From positions 1-39,368 of IMG/VR virus record IMGVR_UViG_3300046542_000629: a stretch of DNA of 39,368 nucleotides; one strand, written 5' to 3'. Under the pieces are notes generated by a model that saw nothing but the letters and a program-made list of their open reading frames with translations, was not told the DNA's origin and did not search any database. The position numbers and the translations under genes were made by a program. Below, piece after piece: positions 15,618-24,393 of this stretch (position 1 is its first letter; each line of letters begins with the position of its first letter). This stretch comes from a virus.

Positions 15618-16178
15618 TCAGTGGATATGGTTCGGTGTATTGCCACCGGTGTCGGTGATTTTGCCTAAGCCAGTGATGTCGCCATTTACTTTCAAGGTCC
15701 CACCAATTTCAGTCGCGCCATCCAGCTTGATCAACGATGACTTAACGATTACAGCGCTGTCCGTAACGGTCAATGTCGAACCCCCGACTTTGATGGTGGC
15801 AGTCCCTGTTGGAAGAGTGATTTCGTAGGTTTTGCCTGCCCAGTCGTAGATGAGCGAGCCACCATCGTCAAAACGCCAGACCTCTACATGATCGCGATTG
15901 TCGGGCTGCGGCCCGGCATCGCTATACAGTCCCGGTATGAAGCGCCCTAACGAAGGTACGCCGCTAGGGCTGATCAGGGTTCCGTGCTCGCCGATGCTGG
16001 GGACTCGCCAGTGTCTGGCCTTTCCAGCCGCCTGGCTGTGCCAGCGCACCCAAGGGCTGACCCATTCAAGCGACTTAATGCGCACCCTACCCGCGATGGC
16101 ATCCACCGCCACCACATGCCCAGGCATCACAAGTGCTGCGATCATACGGTCATGCTCGGCGAGTGCTTCGCGGCTCAT
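15618..16178 (-). CDS. V: P2 gpV-like baseplate spike protein
   Basis: 186 aa. An OB-fold N-terminus (GHVVAVDAIAGRVRIKSLEW, then GEHGTLISPSG) precedes a repetitive beta-strand C-terminus (VGGSTLTVTDSAVIVKSSLI) that ends in NHIH; the His-X-His is the metal-binding apex motif of membrane-piercing spikes. It caps the tail and pierces the outer membrane. The ATG at 16178 overlaps the previous gene's stop as ATGA; a longer in-frame extension upstream is rejected. Confidence 0.9.
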   Translation of the reverse strand: MSREALAEHDRMIAALVMPGHVVAVDAIAGRVRIKSLEWVSPWVRWHSQAAGKARHWRVPSIGEHGTLISPSGVPSLGRFIPGLYSDAGPQPDNRDHVEVWRFDDGGSLIYDWAGKTYEITLPTGTATIKVGGSTLTVTDSAVIVKSSLIKLDGATEIGGTLKVNGDITGLGKITDTGGNTPNHIH

Positions 16179-16678
16179 GCTGCCTCCACATCGATGAGTA
16201 CAAGGTCTTCTCGCGGATCTAAATATGAAGGGAGCTCGGTGGACCAGGGCCATTGCTCAACGCCGAGATAAACCTGCTGGACCCACTCGACCTTCCAGAC
16301 GGTGTACCCGTCTAGCTCTGGCTTGGACCAGTCTGGCCCTGACTGTACAAAATCAGCCGCGTCGACGTCATCCAGCCCCCAGTACTGCGCACGCAACAGC
16401 ACGGCCAGCTGTGCAGCCAATTGCGCTGCCTGATGGTGATGCCGGGGCAGTTCCGAGGCGACGATCAGATAGGCTTCGAAGCGACAAACCAGCCCCACAC
16501 GCCCATTCCCCGGATCGTTCCCGGGCTCCAGCTCGGCCAGTTCCAAAAATAGAGCGGGCAGTGCAACACGGTCTCGAACATCCGGCCAGGTCGCAACGGT
16601 TTCCAGCCCCGGCAATTGTTCGCCAATCTTCTGTTCAATGGTCGAAAACAATATATCCAGAGTAAGTGGTTCATCCAC
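16175..16678 (-). CDS. Phage protein, DUF1834/Mu gp37-like (tail completion)
   Basis: 167 aa. VALPALFLELAELEPGNDPGNGRVGLVCRFEAYLIVAS and the final GVEQWPWSTELPSYLDPREDLVLIDVE resemble the DUF1834 (Mu gp37-like) proteins that lie at the head-tail junction or start of contractile-tail cassettes. A structural role in tail completion is likely, but the assignment rests on pattern memory. It overlaps the minor tail Z-like gene by 8 bases and V by four. Confidence 0.6.
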   Translation of the reverse strand: MDEPLTLDILFSTIEQKIGEQLPGLETVATWPDVRDRVALPALFLELAELEPGNDPGNGRVGLVCRFEAYLIVASELPRHHHQAAQLAAQLAVLLRAQYWGLDDVDAADFVQSGPDWSKPELDGYTVWKVEWVQQVYLGVEQWPWSTELPSYLDPREDLVLIDVEAA

Positions 16679-17336
16679 TGGCGCTACCTCGCAGGTACTT
16701 TTGCAACTCGAAGTTCAATTCCTGTTTGAGGATGTCCAACAGCCTGGCATCAGCGCGGCGTGTCCAGGTATCGAACAATGGCCGAACGTCTTCAAGCGAC
16801 AGCTTCGCCTTAGCCAGTGGGAATCGGCTCCCGTGCTCGGTGATCCAGCCAGAGCTGGGACCACTTGCGCCAGACACGTCGCTGTTGGGGTAATCGCTGG
16901 CCGAGAAATGCTTGCTGGCCGTGCGGATCCAGATATCGGGATTTGCGCCATACACCCGTTTGTAGAACGCCCCGCTGTAGCGTCGACGCCCAACGGAAAC
17001 CCCCGATTGTGTTTGGCGTGCCCGCCCTGTTCGGCTCGCTTCAAGAGGGTTGATACCAAACCAAAGCTTGCCTTGTTGCTGTCCGGCTTTGACTGGATAC
17101 GCCTTCAACCGCTGACGAACCGCGCGCATGGCAATGCCCTCTTTGCGTCCCACGGCACGTGCGATATGGGTCCTGAGCCACCCTAACGTCTTGTTGATCG
17201 CGCGCCGCTGAGCGCTGGCCGCCGCCTTGGGCATCACCTTGGCGAACTCACTGAACGCCTTGAGATCCGCATTCGAGGTTTGCAGAGTAATCAGCCCGCT
17301 TTTGGCCGACGTCTTGTAGAGCGAACCGACGCTCAT
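16671..17336 (-). CDS. Minor tail protein Z-like (head-tail connection)
   Basis: 221 aa, basic. FSEFAKVMPKAAASAQRRAINKTLGWLRTHIARAVGRKEGI fits the prophage minor tail Z / gpZ family, which in lambda acts at the head-tail joint. Basic residues dominate the first half. It lies between a small head-tail protein and the DUF1834-like protein, with short overlaps at both ends. Confidence 0.75.
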   Translation of the reverse strand: MSVGSLYKTSAKSGLITLQTSNADLKAFSEFAKVMPKAAASAQRRAINKTLGWLRTHIARAVGRKEGIAMRAVRQRLKAYPVKAGQQQGKLWFGINPLEASRTGRARQTQSGVSVGRRRYSGAFYKRVYGANPDIWIRTASKHFSASDYPNSDVSGASGPSSGWITEHGSRFPLAKAKLSLEDVRPLFDTWTRRADARLLDILKQELNFELQKYLRGSASG

Positions 17337-17647
17337 GGCTTGAGCCTCAAGACCAGAGCAACCTGGCTAGCGCCATCAGGCTCAGCCCGGACGAGGGTGT
17401 ATTCACCCCCGCCGTCCATGTCAGGCAGATCGATAGTCACGCTCTGCCCTTTATCGACACCTTCTGCATCAACCACGCGGATCATGAAGGTAGGCTCGCG
17501 CAACCCAGTGTTCAAACGTCCGAAGCTGGGTTGCAACCAAGGAGCCGAGAACATGCCCAGCACCTTGCGCCCTTCAATAGATCCGGAGTCACCCAAGGTC
17601 TCGAATACGGTGCCATCGATGTCAGCCACAAGATCACGAAAGCCCAT
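17333..17647 (-). CDS. Head-tail joining protein, lambda FII-like
   Basis: 104 aa. GFRDLVADIDGTVFETLGDSG, then beta-rich FMIRVVDAEGVDKGQSVTIDLPDMDGGGEYTLVRAEPDG. Position directly after the lambda gpE-like capsid gene and the pattern fit the Phage_attach (lambda FII) family. ATG at 17647 is chosen because it lies next to the capsid stop; earlier codons in the frame overlap the capsid gene. Confidence 0.65.
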   Translation of the reverse strand: MGFRDLVADIDGTVFETLGDSGSIEGRKVLGMFSAPWLQPSFGRLNTGLREPTFMIRVVDAEGVDKGQSVTIDLPDMDGGGEYTLVRAEPDGASQVALVLRLKP

Positions 17648-17649
17648 GA

Positions 17650-18645
17650 TCAGATCTCCAACAGGATCTGGGCGCGTGGCCGAGTACAAATATGGAGCGG
17701 GTTTGACTGGGCTTCACCCGCGATACCTTTGTTGAAAGGGAGCGGCTCCATTTTGCTGTAGTACGGAATGCCCTGGGTATTGACCGTCTCCATGTAGTCG
17801 GCTGGGGCGAACGCAGAAATGTACAGATCTGGGACACCTTCAGGCACGAGATGGGCCTTGTCGTCATGGACAAATGAAATCCCGGCTACTTTGCCCCGGT
17901 AGCGCTCCCAAGTAATGCCACCGAATTCGAAGCTTTCCCGGGCGTCACCGCGCAGGGCTGCCGCCTGCTGACTGTTCAGGTAAGTATCTTCGACAGACTT
18001 GTGGACGATCAACTTGCTCCAGAAGTTCTTCCCGCAGAAAGCTCGGGCACCACTGCTGGTGATGCTGCCAAGCGCGTCTTCCTGCATGTCTAGTGCTTCA
18101 ACGCATTTAACACGCAGCTTAGTGTTCTGATCACTTAACCCCATGGACAGCGTCTGACGTTCCACGCCGAAACGGTCGTAGAGGTTAAGCAATGGGGTTT
18201 TACCGTCGGCATCCAGGACAAGGCCGTTCAGCGCGCCCATGCGCTGAAATTCGTGGGTGGCATCCAATTGGCGGCGTGCTTTGGCCAGACGGGAGTTGAC
18301 CACATCCTGAACCGCCTGCAGCTCGGTACGAGTACCAAATGCCCGTATACCCTGAATCTCATCTGCCTTGATGGTGAAACGTTCAGGCAGATGGACTGTG
18401 TTGAAGGGAATCAGCATGCGTTTGCTAGCCCCAACCACCAGCCCTGAACTACCCCGCTCGCCTGCAGGAACGAGGGCTAAGGTGTCGCCGTCCTTTTCGA
18501 TCTGCACGGTCAGGGTGGTAACACCCTCTTCGCGAAACAAACCGAGGCTGCTAATGCGCCCAGGCAGATAAGGCTGATCGTTGAGTGCAGCGGTAAGCGA
18601 GGTGACGCTGAATGCTTCATCGTCAAAAATGGCGATATCAGCCAT
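17650..18645 (-). CDS. Major capsid protein (lambda gpE-like)
   Basis: 331 aa. ADIAIFDDEAFSVTSLTAALN, YLPGRISSLGLFREEGVTTLTVQIE, FNTVHLPERFTIKADEIQGIRAFG and LGSITSSGARAFCGKNFWSKL are the lambda gpE (Phage_cap_E) pattern with the HK97 fold. The C-terminus (DLYISAFAPADYMETVNTQG) is also conserved. GGAG seven bases before the ATG. It follows the decoration protein gene across an intrinsic terminator. Confidence 0.92.
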   Translation of the reverse strand: MADIAIFDDEAFSVTSLTAALNDQPYLPGRISSLGLFREEGVTTLTVQIEKDGDTLALVPAGERGSSGLVVGASKRMLIPFNTVHLPERFTIKADEIQGIRAFGTRTELQAVQDVVNSRLAKARRQLDATHEFQRMGALNGLVLDADGKTPLLNLYDRFGVERQTLSMGLSDQNTKLRVKCVEALDMQEDALGSITSSGARAFCGKNFWSKLIVHKSVEDTYLNSQQAAALRGDARESFEFGGITWERYRGKVAGISFVHDDKAHLVPEGVPDLYISAFAPADYMETVNTQGIPYYSKMEPLPFNKGIAGEAQSNPLHICTRPRAQILLEI

Positions 18646-18663
18646 AGAGATACTCCAGAAATG

Positions 18664-18686
18664 AAAAACCCCGCTCAGGGCGGGGT
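18664..18686 (-). terminator. Intrinsic terminator between decoration and capsid genes
   Basis: Minus strand: ACCCCGC/GCGGGGT stem (7 bp, 5-base loop) followed by five T, just upstream of the capsid ribosome site. It may tune the high capsid level against the decoration protein or be silenced by antitermination. Confidence 0.7.
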
Positions 18687-18705
18687 GGCTACGCGAATGC
18701 TCGAT

Positions 18706-19050
18706 CTACCGAACGATTAGGTGGTGACCGGCCAACGCTTTCTCTGCGTCCGGGTCCAGGCCTGTAAGATGCCCTTCGCTGACTTCCGCTAGCCGCACGA
18801 CCGCGCGACCGCGTCGGACAACATCCGACTCGCCTAACGGGCCGAACAGAATCGCTACAGCGGTCTCGCTGCCATCTTCGGCAGCCGGTGAATACGGCGC
18901 AAATTCACCCGTTGCCGAGACAAGACCGAGGACCTGTCCTGGCTCTAGCGCAGCACCCGCCGCCACATTTATGGATTCCCGTGAAATGCTCCCTGCCCCT
19001 TCGGACAATAGAAACTCACCCGCGTGAACCGGCTCTTTTTTGATGTTCAT
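18706..19050 (-). CDS. Head decoration protein (lambda gpD-like)
   Basis: 114 aa. EPVHAGEFLLSEGAGSISRE, AAGAALEPGQVLGLVSATGEF and AVAILFGP are typical of the HDPD family, trimers that stabilise the capsid. The ATG overlaps the protease stop. It lies directly before the capsid gene, as in lambda. Confidence 0.88.
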   Translation of the reverse strand: MNIKKEPVHAGEFLLSEGAGSISRESINVAAGAALEPGQVLGLVSATGEFAPYSPAAEDGSETAVAILFGPLGESDVVRRGRAVVRLAEVSEGHLTGLDPDAEKALAGHHLIVR

Positions 19051-20183
19051 GGTCGCACTCCTTTCGTGCCGTATGCGGCTGCAGATTGAGCCGCTTGGCG
19101 AGCGGCCCAGATCGATGGGGGATCGGGCTGTTTCGCCTGGACTCTCATTGCCGGGTCAACGTCCATTGGCAGGCTATTGTCGATTTCGAAGCCCTTGCCG
19201 CTGCCAACCAGCTTGTCGAATAGGCGCGCCCGAACGGCTGCTGAATCCAGGCCGGCAGCGACATACTCGGCGGTGAATTCCGGCAAACGTGCCGCGACGC
19301 AGAGGTCATGTATGGCCTTTGCCCTACTCAGGCCAGCCTGTACGACCTCTGCGCTTTCCAGCTTCGTAGAGTTGAGCAGCGGTTCTATCAGGTTGCTAAT
19401 ACCCGCCTCTGTGCAACGTTGAGTAATCATCAGCGCCAGGCTGGCTGCATCAACTACTGAATCGTCCTCAGGTTCTGGATCTACCTCGGCGGGCCCATCA
19501 AGCTGCGCCAGCAAATCAGGTGGCGCATGTTGGTAACGCTGCAGCACGGCACCTTGACCCAGACAGGCCTTGACGGTGATGCCCTCGCCCACTTCATCAG
19601 CCAGCCCCAGCGCCACGGCTTCATTTGCAGTGAGCCAGGTTTCAGCGGCCACCAGTTGCCGCAGCTCAACCTCATTAATGTCAGGAGCTTTAGCTTTGTA
19701 TGCGGCGATGATGGCTTCCATGGTCTGATCAAGCACTGAGGCCACTTTGCGGAAAGCCTCGGCGTCTCCTGCCGCATAGGTCCACGGGTTGTGGATCATC
19801 AATATGGCGTTGGATGCAATGACCACCCGATGTGCGCCGCAGACGGCGACACTCGCCGCACTGGCAGCTAAAGCATCGACACGGCCAGTGCAACGGTCGC
19901 CAAGCCGTGACAGGGCGTTATGCATCGCCAGGCCGTCAAAGAGGTCCCCGCCGACGCTATTGAATGCTGCGATCACGGGCGATACCCCGTCGTCTATGGC
20001 GCGCAGGTCCTGAATGAATTGATTGGCTGTGATGCCCCATCCGCCAATTTCTCCATAGACAAACACCTCGATCACTCGCTCGGCGGCTTCGCCTTCAGCG
20101 TGAAGCGCGTACCAGGTTTTATCCTGCACCGGCACCTGCTTACCTGCTCGGTTATAAATGCGCGGCTGCGCTGTATTGCTCAT
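19047..20183 (-). CDS. ClpP-like head maturation protease with C-terminal scaffold region
   Basis: 378 aa. FVYGEIGGWGITANQFIQDL, SPVIAAFNSVGGDLFDGLAMHNAL and ALAASAASVAV with catalytic Ser at about 108, then MIHNP with His at about 131, mark a ClpP/S14-like capsid protease. Residues after about 230 are charged and helical and end in a low-complexity tail, as in lambda C, whose C-terminus overlaps the separately started scaffold Nu3; an internal scaffold start is possible here but not shown. Starts in an ATGA overlap with the portal gene. Confidence 0.87.
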   Translation of the reverse strand: MSNTAQPRIYNRAGKQVPVQDKTWYALHAEGEAAERVIEVFVYGEIGGWGITANQFIQDLRAIDDGVSPVIAAFNSVGGDLFDGLAMHNALSRLGDRCTGRVDALAASAASVAVCGAHRVVIASNAILMIHNPWTYAAGDAEAFRKVASVLDQTMEAIIAAYKAKAPDINEVELRQLVAAETWLTANEAVALGLADEVGEGITVKACLGQGAVLQRYQHAPPDLLAQLDGPAEVDPEPEDDSVVDAASLALMITQRCTEAGISNLIEPLLNSTKLESAEVVQAGLSRAKAIHDLCVAARLPEFTAEYVAAGLDSAAVRARLFDKLVGSGKGFEIDNSLPMDVDPAMRVQAKQPDPPSIWAARQAAQSAAAYGTKGVRP

Positions 20184-21661
20184 GGTTGCTCCTTGTCGAC
20201 CGCTGGCTCGTAGGGGTCGTGAGTCCGGTAATTCAAGCCAAGGCCAGTGGCTCTTTCGAGGTCTGCGGCATTCTCGGCATCGACGGTTTCAGCGTCGTAG
20301 CCGGTACGCAGAACCATTTCGCTACGCGAGGCAAAGCCCGCCTGCACTTCCAGGCGGCGCGCTTGTACATCCTGAACAGGCTGGATGTAGGCCCAACCTT
20401 GCGGCACCCACCGCGTGCGCAGATATTCGCGCCTGCGTTTGGCGTAATCAGCCAGTACCAACGCTCCGGATAGCACAGCCATGTCCATCCACGCGGCACG
20501 CACCGGACGACAGAGCTGGTGTACATAGACGCCAAACTGCAGTTGTTCCAATCGACGCCTGAACTCGTTGAGCACCACTCTCAGTGCCCGGTCATTGATC
20601 TCGCGCATATCCCCGGTAAGGATTTCGTATGGCGTGCCGGTACCCGCCGCCGCTGCCATCAATTGCTGTCGCATGAAGTCTGGGTAGTTGTTCCCTGCGT
20701 CGGGCGGTTTTGAAAACTCGACCTCTTCACCTGGCCCCAACTCCTGCATGGTGCCGGGTTCCAGCGCGACCATGGGCGTGAAGCCGTCACGATCAAAGTC
20801 CAAGGGCTGGCCGGTAACCGGATCCCGAGGCACGGGGCCAGAATCAGGTGCCGGGCGACTAATGAAACCTGCGAAAAGGTTCGCGACCTCCTGGCGGAAC
20901 AACACCGCATCGTCGTAGTTGTCCAGACTGCGCAAGCGTTTGAGCACCGGCGACAGACGCGGGACGCCGCGCAGTTGGCCAGGTTCTACCGGTTCGAAGA
21001 TGTGCAGCACCTGAGACGCGGGCACCCGCACCAGTTGGTTGTAACCGGCGTTCACCGATGACGCATCGCGCGGGTGCGACAGGTACATCCAGAATGCCTC
21101 GCGCTTACCAGCAGGAGTGAACTCAATGCCCGCTCGGATGATGTTGCCCGTGCGGGTAGTCTCGTACTTGTCGTGGGGTACGAACTCCGGTGCAAGCACT
21201 TGCAGCTGGAGCGGAACGGCCAACCCTTCATCCAGGCTGCGTGGACGCAGTCGGACAAAGCATTCACCCGATGTCTCAACTGTACGAGCAACCAAAGCCT
21301 GAAGGCCGTTGAAGTCCGTGTGCTCGTCGGCATCCGATTCGTCTACCCAGTCATCCCAGAGATCCTGCAGCAGCTTGCGCAACTCAGCGTTTTCAGTTTT
21401 CGGCCTCGGCGTGATGCCGGTTCCGATCAGGTTGCTGACTCTCTTGTCGATGACGTTGAAGGCATAAGGATCGTTGCGCACCGCAGCCCGTGAACGTGCG
21501 CGCAAGTTACGCAGTGCGGGGGTGTTGATGCTGTTGATGCCGTTGTCTGGAGCATCCCAGCCAGAGGATCGACGGCCCTCTCCTGCACCTTCGTAGCTGG
21601 CTTTGATGTTCGACGGCAGCACGAATCCATTACGGGTCAGCGTTGGATAGTGACGCGCCAT
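20180..21661 (-). CDS. Portal protein, lambda family
   Basis: 493 aa. AYNVIDKRVSNLIGTG-like region near residue 65, ALVARTVETSGECFVRLRPR, LQVLAPEFVPHDK, VLHIFEPVEPGQLRGVPRLSPVL and GTPYEILTGDM are characteristic of lambda-type portals (Phage_portal_2). It forms the dodecameric DNA gate. It starts one base into the gpW stop (TAATG) and ends in overlap with the protease. Confidence 0.92.
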   Translation of the reverse strand: MARHYPTLTRNGFVLPSNIKASYEGAGEGRRSSGWDAPDNGINSINTPALRNLRARSRAAVRNDPYAFNVIDKRVSNLIGTGITPRPKTENAELRKLLQDLWDDWVDESDADEHTDFNGLQALVARTVETSGECFVRLRPRSLDEGLAVPLQLQVLAPEFVPHDKYETTRTGNIIRAGIEFTPAGKREAFWMYLSHPRDASSVNAGYNQLVRVPASQVLHIFEPVEPGQLRGVPRLSPVLKRLRSLDNYDDAVLFRQEVANLFAGFISRPAPDSGPVPRDPVTGQPLDFDRDGFTPMVALEPGTMQELGPGEEVEFSKPPDAGNNYPDFMRQQLMAAAAGTGTPYEILTGDMREINDRALRVVLNEFRRRLEQLQFGVYVHQLCRPVRAAWMDMAVLSGALVLADYAKRRREYLRTRWVPQGWAYIQPVQDVQARRLEVQAGFASRSEMVLRTGYDAETVDAENAADLERATGLGLNYRTHDPYEPAVDKEQP

Positions 21662-21867
21662 TAGATGCCTTTGCCTCCGTGGTACAACCTCACCACCCGA
21701 GAGCGTGGGCCCGCAGCGTTGATCAGCGAATTGCGAATTTCTTCCCGGGCCTTAAGCAATTCGTCGACGGTGCGGTATTCAATTGTGCGGTCTGTGTAGC
21801 GCACGATTTTCTCGCCGCGAGCGATGGCCGTCTCGACTGCGGCGAGGTGCTTTTGGGTGAATGACAT
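21661..21867 (-). CDS. Head-tail connector gpW (lambda gpW-like)
   Basis: 68 aa, exactly the size of lambda gpW. HLAAVETAIARGEKIVRYTDRTIEYRTVDELLKAREEIRNSL is the gpW fold pattern. In lambda it closes filled heads and prepares tail joining. The long N-terminal extension of the open frame is rejected because it runs antisense through the flanking (+) gene. Separated from the terminase by that gene. Confidence 0.88.
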   Translation of the reverse strand: MSFTQKHLAAVETAIARGEKIVRYTDRTIEYRTVDELLKAREEIRNSLINAAGPRSRVVRLYHGGKGI

Positions 21868-21959
21868 TCGCGAGTTCCACTGAATTGTTGCCGATGGGGT
21901 TGGAGCGGGATGGGAGATATGGCTAATCTCGGACGCCCTCTTTGAACGCAGGTACACAC

Positions 21960-22394
21960 ATGACCACATCAAACATTGATCGATTTGACGAATACACCGG
22001 ACGAATTTTTGCCCACCTTTACGCAAGCTTTCCCATGCGTGTGAGGTTGAGCGATTTCGACGTGATGCCAGAAGCATGGAACGAAGGGGAGTTCGTGGTG
22101 GATGCTTATGTAACGGAATCTGCTTTCGTTGAAGCGACGATTTTATGGCTCCGAGATGCTGGTTATATTTCTGGTCAAGTGATCAGCCTTGGGTTGCTGG
22201 ACGCGGTGTTAACAGCGAAAGGTCTGGAAGTTCTGAAGGCAACACCTTCCAGTCTCGTTGGCGGTCCATCCTTGGGTGATCGGATTACAGATGCCCTCCA
22301 AGAAGAAGCCAAAGAAACGATGCGTAGTCTGGTTTCTGAAGCGTTAGGCATCGGTGCTCGACTCATTAGCCCGTTGGTAGGGCTCTCGTCGTAA
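21960..22394 (+). CDS. Moron-like winged-helix-type protein, antisense in the late operon
   Basis: 144 aa. The middle (ATILWLRDAGYISGQVISLGLLDAVLTAKGLEVLKATP) has the LTxKGLExL pattern of winged-helix proteins. The C-terminal half is charged then hydrophobic (EEAKETMRSLVSEALGIGARLISPLVGL), perhaps membrane associated. I remember similar proteins of unknown function on mobile elements but cannot name the family. It lies on the strand opposite to gpW and terminase, ending one base before the terminase stop, so it must have its own promoter in the 92 bases upstream. ATG at 21960; an in-frame TTG is six codons earlier. Confidence 0.7.
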   Translation: MTTSNIDRFDEYTGRIFAHLYASFPMRVRLSDFDVMPEAWNEGEFVVDAYVTESAFVEATILWLRDAGYISGQVISLGLLDAVLTAKGLEVLKATPSSLVGGPSLGDRITDALQEEAKETMRSLVSEALGIGARLISPLVGLSS

Positions 22395-24389
22395 CTACCT
22401 TCGTTTCAAATAGCCGCTGCTGGAGCTGCGACGCTTAGTTGCTGGTGTCATAGGGTGCGAGACCGGTTGAGACGCTGCAGCAGATGTGGACGGAGCCGCG
22501 GTGCTGACACGCACGCCCTGAACTGGCTTGATGCTCGGCGCGTCGTCAAACAACCCCGACTGAGCCAGCGCCTGACGGACCCGTTCCCAGTCGTGTTCCT
22601 TGTAACGGTTTAGGCCCAGGTAATGCGCCATCGCCAGGCAATACACCATCAGGTCGAGTGCTTCGTTGCGTTCGGCCTTACCTTTGACCCATTCGATCCG
22701 TTTGTGGCCGCGAACGTAACGAGCAACCTTACGTTCCGCTACACATTGATCGAAGAAGTCGTCGGGCAGGTCGTTGGCAAAGTGCAAAGCGCCCGGCCCG
22801 GACTCGAACGGATACCGGTTGTAGATCCAGTCCTTAGCGGTGTCAGTACCGACGAACCATAGCTCGGCACCATTGCGTTCGGTCTGGCCCTTCCAGGTTA
22901 CGTCGACCATTGACGGCCGCTGGGCAATCACCGGCCGACCGGGCTTGCTGGCACCTTTGATCGCAAACACATTGCGCCAGCGCCGCACGCGGCAGAACTG
23001 ATAAACCTCGTCGGTGTGGTGGCCGCCTGAGTCGACAGCCGTTGCGAGAATACCTAACCCAACACCTGAAGGATGCCGGTACCGCGTCTTAAGCAATTCA
23101 TCCAACGCCGCCCAGGTGCGTTCATCAGCGGGGTCACCAGAAACTATCTGGTAATCAACGATCCAGCGCTCCATGCCCACGCCCCAGCCCATCGCCATAA
23201 ACTCCAGGCGGTTGGCCTGCACGTCGACGGCACCGGTAATCATCAATACAGCGGCAGGCATAGAGCCAAGACCAAAGTCTTCCAATCGAGCCCGTTGCCT
23301 GAGCGTATCGGCTTTGGTTTGCTCTTGGGCGCTATCCCAGACCTTTGCCAGACGAGTGTTATAAAACACCTGCATGGGTTCGAGGTCGCCTTTGGCCTGA
23401 GCCTTTTTGGCCTTCTCGAACTGTTTCGCCAGCGACCTCCAGTCCATCCAGCCCAGCGGCGAATACAAGGCGTTCAAATTGAACCCTGCCGTTTCACCGT
23501 CGCCGACTGCTGTCGCTCGCCATTCGCCTCGGGCCAGCATCTCGCCTTTCTGGTGTTCCTCAATCAACACGTCGCATTCAGGCCCGGCACATTGGTAATG
23601 CGCCAGGGTGAAATCTGCCGAGTAATGCAGACGTTCCCATTCGAGGGTTTGCATGAACCCGCATGTGGGGCACGGGACGAAGTAATAGCGCTGGTCGCTC
23701 GACTCGAATAAATCAGAGATCCGGGATGCACCCTTGATCGTCGGCGAGCTGGAAAAGTAGAACTTCGCGTTGCGGCCAAACGTACTCCCGCGCGTCTCGG
23801 CCAGCTCGATTGGGTCGCCCTCCTCGCCGACATCGACCTCCCAGCGATCTATTTCGTCTCCGTAGATGTACCGCGCTGAAAGCTCCGCAAGGTTGGCGGC
23901 AGAGCCTGCTGTGGTCACGTACAGAGAGCCACCCTCAAACTCTTTGGTGTCCATGGTGTTGCGAGCATCCCGGGAGCGGCTCGCCGCTACACGCTCACGC
24001 AACACCGGCGTAGCTTTGATGGTTTTGCTGATCCGAGATGACACCCGCTTGGCAAGCCCTAGGCTTGGCAGCAGTGTCAGGATGTTTGATGGAGCCATGT
24101 GGATCAGGCCGCCGATCCAGTTCAGCGCGATCTGGGTTTTCATCAACTGCGAAGCCACCATGGTGACTACACGTTTACAGGGGTGTGCTGGGGAAAGACA
24201 GCGCATGGGTTCCCGTGCATAGGGTGTGCGCGAAGTCCGGTATTGACCAGGTTCGGCGGCACCGGTGTCACGCGGAATGCGCATGTACTCATCGGCCCAC
24301 TCATCCACCCAAAGATCTGGGTCGGGTTGCAGCCCTCGGAGATACGCTTCGCGGTACACCTCTGCACCGTCTGCGTATCCAGGTTGCAT
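22395..24389 (-). CDS. Terminase large subunit (lambda gpA-like)
   Basis: 664 aa. DEWADEYMRIP near the N-terminus, TMVASQLMKTQIALNWIGG (degenerate Walker A, about 77-94), IYGDEIDRW (Walker B, about 176-183), a Cys pair (CPTCGF) near 237, and TGAVDVQANRLEFMAMGWG of the nuclease part are the GpA terminase signature. It cuts cos sites and pumps DNA into the head. C-terminus is a Ser/Ala-rich tail with SSSGYLKRR. Starts 4 bases after the small subunit. Confidence 0.93.
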   Translation of the reverse strand: MQPGYADGAEVYREAYLRGLQPDPDLWVDEWADEYMRIPRDTGAAEPGQYRTSRTPYAREPMRCLSPAHPCKRVVTMVASQLMKTQIALNWIGGLIHMAPSNILTLLPSLGLAKRVSSRISKTIKATPVLRERVAASRSRDARNTMDTKEFEGGSLYVTTAGSAANLAELSARYIYGDEIDRWEVDVGEEGDPIELAETRGSTFGRNAKFYFSSSPTIKGASRISDLFESSDQRYYFVPCPTCGFMQTLEWERLHYSADFTLAHYQCAGPECDVLIEEHQKGEMLARGEWRATAVGDGETAGFNLNALYSPLGWMDWRSLAKQFEKAKKAQAKGDLEPMQVFYNTRLAKVWDSAQEQTKADTLRQRARLEDFGLGSMPAAVLMITGAVDVQANRLEFMAMGWGVGMERWIVDYQIVSGDPADERTWAALDELLKTRYRHPSGVGLGILATAVDSGGHHTDEVYQFCRVRRWRNVFAIKGASKPGRPVIAQRPSMVDVTWKGQTERNGAELWFVGTDTAKDWIYNRYPFESGPGALHFANDLPDDFFDQCVAERKVARYVRGHKRIEWVKGKAERNEALDLMVYCLAMAHYLGLNRYKEHDWERVRQALAQSGLFDDAPSIKPVQGVRVSTAAPSTSAAASQPVSHPMTPATKRRSSSSGYLKRR

Positions 24390-24393
24390 AGGG

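Noticed and set aside
16179-16253. N-terminal extension of the spike protein V
   Set aside because: The ATGA junction and family length place the start at 16178.
19481-19777. 98-aa minus-strand open frame within the protease gene, considered as an internal scaffold
   Set aside because: It is in another frame than the protease; a lambda Nu3-like scaffold would be in the same frame.
21868-22077. N-terminal extension of head gpW to 22077
   Set aside because: Lambda-type gpW is 68 aa and the extension is antisense to the moron gene.
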